NCBI GenBank assembly: GCA_012295275.1
Contig: CM022665.1
Span: 15,811,476 to 15,875,475, forward strand
Direction of reading: 5' to 3'
Length of the DNA: 64,000 nucleotides
Source: Chrysomallon squamiferum
Lineage: Eukaryota; Mollusca; Gastropoda; Neomphalida; Peltospiridae
The notes under the pieces are model-generated. The model had not been told where the DNA came from, did no database searches, and saw nothing but the letters and a program-made list of their open reading frames with translations. Both the position numbers and the translations under genes were made by a program. This document shows positions 38,014 through 49,235 of the stretch, one piece after another. The first letter of the stretch is position 1, and each line of letters opens with the position of its first letter.

Positions 38014-39119
38014 TCTTTTTCATACAGCTGTCTCAGATTTGTGCTAAATTAAATAATTACCCACGTCTACTTTTTAACAGCGCCATGTACTAACATAATT
38101 ATTCTCCTCCAGACATCTTGTTAGTATATCTCAGAACGGTAAGAGTGCAAGTAGGTACTGGAAATTCAGAGATAAAATGTAATTTTCTGTCCACACGTCT
38201 TCTTCTTCTGATTTTTTTTTTTTCAAGTTAATTCATTACATCTTTAAACTCAGAATCTTTCTTCTTCTTTCATCTACATCTTTTATTTCAGTTTTTATGT
38301 TCCTTTTAAGTCTTCCTAATACAAGTATCATTCGACACGAAGTCTGCCAATCTAAGAGACAAAAATTAATTTTTCCATTAAGAATTCGTTCGTGTCGGCG
38401 GTCTAGAAACTTGTTTCCTGTTTCTCTGCCGAAGAATAGCAATTTACGGATGCTTATTATATATGTACGTTCGGGAGAACAATGAAGCTTTTTAATAATA
38501 TTAACACCACAAAAGAAGACCCGCAATACCTAGACCATTATTAACTATGCTTGACTTTGACATTACATCAAATAATCAGTCAATTTCATTTGTCTCTTTA
38601 TAAATTCTCGACAAAATGGAGACAAAATTATTGTATTGATTTTTGGCTAATTTTGTTTTGTTTTCGTTTTTTGTTGTTGTATTTTTTTTTATCAGCGAAA
38701 CACGAACTAAAAATGACCGTGAAAATATATCCTCTAATTTGTTTCTGTCAGATATGAAGCACAATATACTATAGGTATAGTGTTTGGTTGATAATAAACT
38801 AAAATGATTCAGTATTTATTATAAAATAAAATAAAAGAAACGTGAGCAGATAAGTTGTGCTGAATGGAGTTCTGTTATTAGAAAATAGTAATAAATATAC
38901 TAAGATCACATTTACTGAACCAGCAGACGAATAAACTGTGAGATTCCCGGTGTCGTTCGTGCACTAAATAAAATAATGTTAATTGTTCTGGAAAACAAAG
39001 CTGAAATTTATATATTTAATCTGTATTAATAATTCTGTACTACAAATCGATTACCTTTAATTAAAAACACAAAAACATTTAATTTTCCTGAAGTTTTGAC
39101 CTTAAATGTATAATGTTAC

Positions 39120-39660
39120 ACTTCGTGCAGAGTCACGCTTCGTTGTAGGTCGCCTAGACCAGGGGTTTTCAAACTTTTTGACTTGCGGACCCCTTTATAT
39201 TTCAGGCTTTACCTTAGGGACCCCCTTATAAACGCTTATGAAATTTATAATAAATATTTGCTTAAAATAACATATATTTTTACATTTATTTATCTAACAG
39301 TATTTAACAAATAGGTTTATTGTCAGTTATACACACAGGATTTACCTGTTATTTCATGCGCTCACATTTACAAATATAAGAAAAAAGATTTCGATTAAAA
39401 AACATATATAAAATCAAACTGCCCATAAAAAGTATTCGCTGTCCACGGACCCCCTGTCTTGTACTTGCGGACCCCCTGTGGTCCGCGGACCACAGTTTGA
39501 AAAACCCTGGCCTAGACTGTACTACGTTGTCGAAAAAAATAGTCTTAGTCATCTAAAAGTACTCTCCGTATATGGCACAGGAAGAAGGAAACAAACAAAC
39601 AAAATAAACAACAAAAAACAACAAATGGCCCAGCTTTATTTACTGTGTGAAAAGTAGTTG
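39120..39660. repeat. Paralogue of the peptidase upstream segment, interrupted by a MITE
   Basis: Without the 350-bp insertion it reads AGAGTCACGCTTCGTTGTAG, GTCGCCTAGACTGTA, CCGTATATGGCACAGGAAG, then TTTATTTACTGTGTGAAAAG. This follows the order seen at 35415-35715. No copy of peptidase exon 1 is found beside it. Confidence 0.65.
39160..39509. mobile_element. hAT-superfamily MITE, 350 bp, with 8-bp target duplication
   Basis: Left end CAGGGGTTTTCAAACTTTTT, right end (inverted) CAGGGTTTTTCAAACTGTGG; inside both ends is a GCGGACCCC motif. The element is flanked by GCCTAGAC at 39152-39159 and again at 39510-39517, a perfect 8-bp duplication as expected for hAT. It is too short to code for transposase. 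Confidence 0.92.
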
Positions 39661-40192
39661 ATTGATTTTAGAAACTGTTGTAATTGACCGACTGGGGAGG
39701 AATTAACGGAGGAACTGGGGAGAAATTTAACTCGGGGTAGGAACTTGGCAAGGATGTAGGGCCTACTTTGTACACGTGATGGTATGACTTAAACAACAAA
39801 AACAACACAGACATCATCATCTTCATCAACAATAACAATAACAGAAACAACAACAACAATAATAAGAGTTGCAGCAGAAGCAGCACAACCAGTAGTAGTA
39901 TTACTTCTAGTAGTAAATAAATAAATGATATAAAAAACAAATAAATAAATAAGTAAATAAATAAAAACTACAAAAAAGGAAAAAAGAAGAAATGAATAAA
40001 AAAGAATAATAATAAAAAAATGTTTTAAGAAATTAATGAAAAATAAAAAATTTAAATATAAATAAAACATGAAGGCATAACTTAAATTCTCCGACTAAAG
40101 AAATCAAACAACGAAAAAAAAATTAGTAAAAGGAGAATGCCCTATTAATATAATGATGATGATGATAATAATAACAATAATAATAATAATAA

Positions 40193-40232
40193 TTTAATTC
40201 TAGGGATCTCTAATTCAAAAGGTGGAATTACC

Positions 40233-40286
<54 letters not shown>

Positions 40287-40330
40287 TTAATTCTAGGGAT
40301 CTCTAATTCAAAAGGTGGAATTACCATAAT
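40193..40330. repeat. Two tandem copies of a short 3'-tail-like repeat followed by (TAA)n
   Basis: Two copies, at 40193-40232 and 40284-40326, read TTTAATTCTAGGGATCTCTA, then ATTCAAAAGGTGGAATTACC, each running straight into a (ATA/TAA)n tract. A third copy is at 41018-41060. A unique sequence always followed by the same simple repeat suggests the 3' end of a SINE or LINE with a trinucleotide tail. Confidence 0.6.
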
Positions 40331-40498
40331 AATAATAATAATAATACTTGAAATTTGAATGGTCAAAATTACTATAATTTTAAGTAGGAATGTAACGCTT
40401 GAAAATAAATATATTTATTACATGTCATTTGAAAGAAATTAATGTATTTATTTTCTTTAATTTTTCATTCTTTCTAATATAGGTAATTTTATACTGCT

Positions 40499-40548
<50 letters not shown>
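40499..40548. repeat. (CTA)n microsatellite
   Basis: About sixteen CTA units without interruption. Confidence 0.9.
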
Positions 40549-40549
<1 letters not shown>

Positions 40550-41017
40550 GTCTTAGGTACTTACCTTTAGGATTATTAATCGCTATTTAAATGTTCGGAA
40601 AACAAGATTAAAGAACTTGTACTCTAGTTGCTAAGTATTACTATGGACGTCAACACGTCAGATGATTGTTGAGGTCAGCTGTACACTTGTCTGGGATGAT
40701 TTCGGAAACTGTTTTGAATAAAATCTGCTAGTTCAAAGGATCTTTTCCTAAGATTCAACATAGTAGCTCACACACGCTAAATATTTTTCTGAAAATATAC
40801 TAGTAAACATTTGACATTCATCATATGTACTCAGTGCGACACAAATTGTTGTATTAGTTGAACCATTTTATAAAAGATTATTTCCTCGAATTTAGCTGCA
40901 GTATTTGAGATTAATGACGTACGTTAGTGAGTATTTTGCTTTTAAAATTAAATGACAGTGTTACTGATCAAAGCACGCGTACAGATATTCACTTTCTCCT
41001 TTTTTTAAATTTTTTAA

Positions 41018-41060
41018 ATTTAATTCTAGGGATCTCTAATTTAAAAGGTGGAATTAACAT
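41018..41060. repeat. Third copy of the short 3'-tail-like repeat
   Basis: Same core as 40193-40232 with two substitutions, again followed by an AATAAT tract, 165 bases upstream of the TMEM39A start codon. Confidence 0.6.
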
Positions 41061-41224
41061 AATAATAACAATCGTAATAATAATAATAGGCCATAGGCGG
41101 AGTTTCACTTCATTTCATAGTTAATACAAACAACAACAACAATCGTACTATGTAAATTTTGTTTTGTTTACGAAAATGATGTTTTCATATGTTGATAACT
41201 AGAGGTTCCTGATATAGCATAAGC

Positions 41225-41515
41225 ATGCCTGGGGGACGTCGAATTCTTTCAAGGATACAGTCTTCGTCATCATATTCGTCATCCACACATAAAAGTCCAG
41301 GGATCGGCGGAAAGTATGTTTGTACCAGTTGTCGGAGTTAATCATTTTACTGAGCAAACTGTTACTGTTCAGTAACATGTATTAGTACTATTACTAACAC
41401 TTAATAGTAATAATAAAAATGTTGGTGTGAGTGTGTATAGTATAATATATATATAAATTAATTTCCATTTCTGTGATATTCTTAATTTAAAAACAAATAA
41501 TCAAACAATAATTTA

Positions 41516-41590
<75 letters not shown>

Positions 41591-44500
41591 GAAAGTTAAA
41601 TACCATTCAAAATTTAAATGTTTCTAAACATTATTTCAGTCATAATGGCGAAGAAAGAGAGCCCAACATGATTCCATTGGCCTCCATGGTTGTACTACCC
41701 AAACATGCATCAATTCCTGAAATCCCTGGTGACTCAAATCTCTATTTTGAAGTGATGCTGTTCATCTTTGGTGTGATCATCATGTGTCTGCAGTTCATTA
41801 ACCTGTACAAAACAGTCTGGTGGCTGCCACATTCACATTCTAATTATGCTTTGGTTTGTTCTATTAACTTATTAGTGTGTTTATGTATGTATAATCATAA
41901 TAATGATATTTCAAAGGCCCACATATAAACAGGAATACATAACTTTATTTATATACATAAACATACACATGTAAAATGTATTTACGTGTATATATGTATA
42001 TGTATATATATATATATTTTTGCACATGTGCACACACACACACACCAAAACATTTTTTTTTTTTAAATTATCCTTAAGAAGTTAAAACAACAAAATTATA
42101 TTATTTTCTCATTAATTTCACCAATATTACAGTTATAAAAAGAATTCTGGATCTGTCTTCAGTTCAGTGTAATATCATTCACTGATTCAGTTTGACTGAA
42201 AAAATAAAACAGAAATTTTTGTGTCTTTAACAGATTAAGCTTTGAGTTTAGACTCTTGAAATTACCATTATTTTGGGTTATTTAACAGAATGAGAAACAT
42301 ACATTGTTTATAAGAATTATTATTTTATTAGGAAATGCACATAATGAAACATTCATTGTTTTTTGGTTTTAAGTAGCATGTTTCAAAATTATGCAGACTA
42401 TTGGAGAGTGTTCACTTATCACTGATATTGATAAATTAAAAAATACAACTACACATATCATTCTTCTTTCTTTTTTTTTCTTCTGCAAATGTTAGATGTA
42501 TAGTAATAATGCATATGTAATAATGTTTATGTGTCACTTGAAAAAAAATCATATTTGTTCTAACCCAGTTTATATGTGTATGTACACACACACACACACA
42601 CACACACATTCATAAACTAATGTGTTGTGATTATAAAGATGTATTATGTGAAGAAATATGTAAACTTTCTTACAGAAATGTATTTTGATTAAATTGTTAT
42701 TTCAGAACTTTTACCTGATTGACCCATATCTGCTTCAGTTTCTGTGCTTACTGATGAGTCGTCGACTGATTGCTTGTTTTGTTCAAGAGGTTCGTATGAA
42801 ATAGAATAACATCTTACAATTAGCCTGAGTATCTTCTGGTGAAGAACAGGTCAGACAGACATTTGGATGGATATCACTGGTTCTGTATTATTTTTTGGAT
42901 ATTCTTTGCCAACTATATGATTGATTACAATTCCAGCTAGTATACTCATTTAACAATAATTTTGGTTTCACATTCCTTTAGATTGGTTGTTTTTGAGTTT
43001 GCTGGTAACATAAAAAGTACACATGCTACAAGAAGAAACACAAGACCCGTATCATAAAATCACTGACTCAGAAATCTTTGGATATGTTTGAATTGACCTA
43101 AATAGTGATACAGTGATCAGCTGATTAACACGTGACAGGTTTTCAGTGTGACGTAAATGCAAGGATTTTTGACTTGACAAATCATGACATCGTTTAAAGA
43201 TATTCAGTCCATTACATCTATTTGTGCTCATGTGTTAGAGTGTCCAAAATTTGTTACTGTAAATAATGTGGTAAATGTAGCTGTTACAAGACCAATTATA
43301 TACAGTGGAAGCCATCATTTGTTTGTACTGTTATCAGACCAAAATTTGTTCATACATCTGTTAATGTGGATCATAATTATCATAATATGTTCATATATCT
43401 GATGATCGTGATTTGTACATTTGTGGATCATAATTAGATCATACAATGTACCTACCTCTGGAACAAAACATATCAATTCATATTTAATATGGATCATAGT
43501 AAATCTATTCATATATTGATATGTGTCTTAATTTGTATTCACATACTTGTTAATATAGATTTTGTTTTGTTTCTGATTATAATCATAATTTACTGACAAC
43601 TTTTGTCAGTATGGATTATAATTTGTTCATATATAATTATATTTGTTAATATAGAATATAATTTGTTTTGTTTTTAACACTGATCATAATTTGTTCAGAC
43701 ATTAGTCCATTTTGGTTATAATTTGTTCACATATTTGTTAATGTAGATCATAATTTGCTTTGTTTTTAACTCATAATTTATGCCAGTCTTTTTTAATATG
43801 GGTCATTTGTTTCCTAGGTTTGTTCAGTACTTAACACTTCAAGTGTAATGGCTGATTTTGTGGCCTGCAAGATGTCACTAAATGACTGGTTAAGATTTAA
43901 CATTCTACCAAATTCAAACAGTAGAGAACGTCGGCAAAACATGGATGTTTATAAATGACAACCACAATTCGCGAAAAACACTCAAGTTATGGAACACTGC
44001 TACCACTAGGTTTAATATAATCTGTAATTGGTCTGTATGTCTGTTAATATGTATCATGGTCTGTCCATTTGTCCGTTTGCCTAAGCCAGCCTTTTAGAAC
44101 ATTTGTTAATTTTGTTGATCTCCTATCATGTGTTTTTAATGTGGACTACAGTCTGATAATTTAATGTTTGTTTCAGGTTTACGGAAGTCGATCATATAAA
44201 GTGTTTTACTGGAGTTTACAGCTGATAAAGCTTCTCTTTGTCATTTTGGCTGTTGGCTGGCTGGGTTACACAGGATACTATGTTGTCATTCAACACTCAC
44301 CACTTTACTGTTTATATCTCTGTTGTCCGTTTGTATCATTTTGTATTATTTATTTATTGTCATTATATTGATTAAAAGGAATGTATAATATGTTCCCCAG
44401 AATGATGATAACTTTAGTCAGTAATGTAAAATATTTTAAATTAAATTTTTGATATATATATATATATATAATAACAATAATAATAGTTTAATTGGTTTCT

Positions 44501-47500
44501 TTTTCTTCTTTTTTTCTGATTGAATGTTTAATTGGTGTGAAAGATGGTGAATAATTCTGTGCTTTTAATTGCTTTAAGATTAATTACAAATAAAAAAAGA
44601 TTTTGATTTTGCTTCTTAAAGTTTGAAAAGTTTTATTTTGTTATTATTTTTTAAGAAAGTAAAAAAAAAAAAAAATGATAAGAATTTAGGATGTAATATT
44701 GTTCCAAAAACGTTTAGGGATTTAGAAAAGATTTATTATTTTTTATAGGAGAAATATGCTTCATTTTCAGATATCTAGTTCTGGAACAGTAGAATTTAAT
44801 GCAATGCTTATTAGAAATTATTATTTAGATCATAGATGTGTAATAACCACAACATAAATTTTCAATTAAATCAAAGATTTTGGATAATTCTAATTAAACC
44901 ATAAAATATATTATCAGAAACTGTTTTCTTTTTCTTTTGTAAATGTCATTCATTTTAATAACCAGAGAATATTTCGGGAAAAATGTTTGCTATAAAATTA
45001 CTTTAGAAAAAGATTCAAATCATAGCTTTCAATTCATTATCATTAAGCATAAGTAAAACATTTAAAAACTGCATATTTTAAAATTCTAAAACAATTTATT
45101 TTTACTTTCAGATTGGCAACATATTTAATTTTATTTGGTCCAGCACTCAAGCCTCTATACCACAGATACCATGCATGGCCCAAACCTATGTACATTTTTG
45201 ATAAAAGCCAACAAAAGTTAAAAAATTGTGAGCGTGATGTTTGTTTAACACATAGTTGTACACTGACACCTGACATTGTTCGCGAGGAGGTGGAAACACT
45301 CAAAGTTGACTTCAACAATCGCGTGAAACAAGTTCTATTCAACTCCATGTTAACAGCTTATTATATGGCCTTTGTACCTCTCTGTTTTGCCCAGGTGAGT
45401 TAATAGTAGTAATATTTAGAACTGTTTTTTGTTTTGCTATGTTAAATCATTTCAGAATGATGTATTTTCAATTACTAAAGGCCATGATTCAAGTTTTATT
45501 TTTTTTGAAATGTAACATTTAAGGCATTATTAATTGATAAGTAGTAATTAAGAGTAATGAATATACATGCTTATATACATTATGAGATGTTTGGGGACAA
45601 TTGTAAAAAGACATAATTATATGTCTGAATGCACACACAGTGGACTGTATCAAAACTGGATTCACTTGGGATCCACAGCATATGCCTGTTTAGACAGAAT
45701 GCTGGTATAGAAATATTAAAATTACATGAAATTGAGTTATAAGTTCATGGTTGATTATGAATGTCCCAGTTAAACTAGGAAACATTCTGTCACTATTCAG
45801 ATTTGTTAACTTGCTAGTCATTACTCAGTTTCTCTCATCCAAAATATTGGTTTTCTACAGTAGAGGGATTTTGCATTCCTATTGCACATGTGCATGAAGA
45901 GTAACATCCCTTGACAAAATAGACTGAAACTAGTCTATTTACAAATTGGGGGACATGACAGACAGGTTGTTATTAGTTCACAGGAGACTCTAAACATTGG
46001 CAGCTAACATGTACATATTTTGAATTAGATGGTATAAGGTCCACTGAAAATTTCTTTCAATTATTTATAATATTTTATTATTATTTACTGGAAACAAATG
46101 CATAAATATTGTGAATACCTCCACCATGCTCAAAATCTGGGCATGCATGTGCTTATCAGTATACTGTGTATATGTGTGTAAGTACATACAAAATTATATA
46201 TAATTTGTTTATTGGAACACATGCCTGCATAAATATTGTAAATACCACCCCCCATGTCAAAATCAGGGCATATGTGTGAGTAATTGAAAAAACATCTTTC
46301 AAAACAACTCAGGTCCAGATTAAGGGGTAGCAGGTCCCGTCCCCCACAGACACACTACAAACATTGGCAATAACTTGTTTTTCAGCAAGTCTTTGTGGTG
46401 ATACCATTTACAGCCAGACTATTTATACCTTTGTTGCAGACACATCTCTGATTGAACTCTGACAACATGGCCACACACTATGTTCAACAAACATGATTAA
46501 TTAAATCTTTTGTTTATGAAGAAATATCGAGCTACTTATTTCCTTATAGGTTAAAACCTGTTACTTCTCTTATTACAGTTATTGTTAGGTGTAATTAGTA
46601 TGAACATATTTAAAAAAAACTATAAATAAACCATTTATTTTGGAGTAAGATATAATTGTGATATTGAAGAATGTACCTTTACTCACTTACTCATACAGAC
46701 ACCTACATACTTGTACAATCCCTACTAAGTACATGTATTTGTGACTCCAAGCAACAAACACTTCTACTAGTTGTCGTAGTCTGAATAATTGAAACTGTTG
46801 TTCTCTATAGTTATCTGAACCATGTCATTAATTTCATTTGTTTTTGTTATTCTAGGTGTTGTGACAATTTCCCGTTCCTATTCAGGGTGGGTATATAATC
46901 CACATGTTTCTTGTTGTTCACTGGCTTCCCACCGACAAAATGTACTGTACAAACTCTCATGTTTGCAGTAACATTAAAATCTTTTTTATTTCTATGTGAA
47001 GCGATTACCCACAAATGTTTCCGATATACATTGTCTGGATATCGAAGGAAGTATAAGAAATTTCTCAGACATCTGTGATTGGAACAGTTAATAATTGAAC
47101 AATGGTCGTGGCCTCCCATTACAGCATAATTGCTTTTGCCCCTCAATTTGCAAGTATGGCTATTTTGGCGAGAGATCTCGCAATTTGCATCATCAAACTA
47201 TTCAGGAACAGGCACATGCGCAGTGGAATGGGAAATGTCTCTATTACTGGTAATGGTCACTACGTTTTCGAATTTCAGACACTGCTTTCCTATCTGAATT
47301 TGAATGGCTAAATCTTTATGATGAAAACTCATCTATTAATTTTACTTTAGTCTGCAGTGAAAGGTGATATACTGCTCTTTTTTATGTCACTTTATCATTA
47401 GAAATTCAATACGACAGTACAAAATGTGCACCATATGTGTATTTACATTAAATCTAAATGAGTGAATTCACTTAGCTATCAACACACACTAGTATTAATC

Positions 47501-49202
47501 TTGTTCATTTAGCTGTGTATAGTAATTACAAGAAGCAAGGCATCATTGTTTATTAAGCTTTCAAAAAAAAGTGCAGTAGTTTAATTTCATGCAATTTGCC
47601 ATCATTGTTTAAGAAGTAACTGTACGTGCACAGTTGCGTGCTGTTGTTGACAAAACTAATAACTTTATCAATTGTTCTTTTGTTCAGCAATTTAGACTTG
47701 GAATCCAGTTTTGTTAACAATAGCTGGATGGGACTTTGAAATGTGTCAGTTTAAACAGAAATCAGTTCTTACATAAATGGAACAGAGATAAATTTAAGTC
47801 ATTCAAATGCATTAATTACAGAATGTTTAAAGATGAATTTAAACTAGAACATTATCTGTTAAAACTGCCACAAAAAAAGCTAGAACATTATGTAAATGTA
47901 AAACCAGTAATGTCAGGCTTCCTACAGAAACTGGCAGATGATTAAGTATTGAAAGAGAAGACAGAATATGTCTTTTATGTAATTCTGATATTGGTGATAG
48001 GTTCCACTATATTTTTCTTCTGCATCTTTATCTTTTGATACCACATTATTATACACTTAGACCAAATGCAATAACATTTCAACATTTATTCTTTACAGTA
48101 AAAAAATCACTTTTATATAAACTTTCCGATTTTTACAAATTGTTATCGAGTTAATTTGTCTTCCATGTTAAATAATTATTAATATGTTTTGTACCACTAC
48201 AGAAAATACTGTTTAGTTTATGTTTTGCTTATATGTTCTCAGTGCAGTCTTTAGAGAAATAAACTTGTCTTGTCTTGTCTCATAATGCCAGTTTTGATAG
48301 AGTCCACTGTATAAAATATTCAAGCATATATACACATCTTCATATGTGATTATAATCCATGATGGATAAACATTTTATTACAGTAATGCTAGCAAGCATA
48401 CATCCTGTTTAACTTTAATAGTGTATGGTATTAGCAGTACAATGTATAATAAAATAAGATCTTGATATTAAAAACAATAGTATACTTACACATAATGTAT
48501 ACATGTGTTGGTATGTTATTTTTTAAAACAAATTCATGTATGTTTATATCAGTTTGTGGTGTACATACTTACTGAAATATTGTTTTGTGCTTATGACTTC
48601 TATTATTATTATTTTTTCAAATGAGTCTCAGTCTGTAATATTTGTATTATTATGCATTTAAATTTTTTTTGTGTGTAATGTATGTAAGTATATACATGTA
48701 TATGTTATTTTCTTTCAAACTTCTAAAATCATTAAAAATAAATTTATCGGGAATTTTCTGTTTTAACAGTTATTATTTTATTTTATATTTCATCCTTTTG
48801 ATAATGGCTATGGTGTGTTATTGCATGTGTATTTTATTTTATCTCTAACTAACTTAAAGATCTTTATTTGTACTGCTTACGTAGAATGTACAAAACAACT
48901 GTGACTCATGCTGGGTAAGTGGTACACATATAAAAACTCTATATTTTTGTTTTTGGTTGTTTTAAGCACACTATCAGTACTAAGTGTGAGGGTATATATA
49001 AAAGCAGTGTTCTCACTTCAAACATGTTACAGGTTGTTAGTTAATACATGATATCTGCAAGTCTTTATGAAGCAAAACACAAACATGAGATATTTGTGAC
49101 ATAATATATGCATACAGTGATATATACACCCATACTCAGTGTTTTATGTCATATAAAACAGTTCTCATAGTTACCACATTTATTTAGTGTTGATGTTTTA
49201 TG

Positions 49203-49235
<33 letters not shown>

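Larger units (their letters stand above)
38014..41224. other. Intergenic region between the GPCR and TMEM39A genes
   Basis: Both neighbours are transcribed away from it, so two promoters should lie here. It contains the duplicated segment at 39120-39660 with a hAT MITE inside, a GTT/GAT-rich stretch near 39795-39900, trinucleotide tracts, three short LINE-tail-like copies, and a CTA microsatellite. No gene supported. Confidence 0.7.
45637..48310. mobile_element. DNA transposon remnant with 23-bp inverted ends enclosing a THAP-domain ORF
   Basis: The left end (45637-45659) runs from ACAGTGGACT to AAAACTGG. The right end (48288-48310), inverted, differs at one of 23 positions. Just inside the left end lies AGACAGAATGCTGGTATAGA, a subterminal echo. 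The interval encloses a minus-strand THAP-domain frame. THAP plus DDE transposases are known from P, Kolobok and ISL2EU-type elements. No catalytic domain and no clear target duplication are seen, so class is open and the element is inactive. Confidence 0.6.

Noticed and set aside
47102-47311. 69-codon plus-strand frame
   Set aside because: Partly antisense to the THAP domain frame, which has clear domain motifs.
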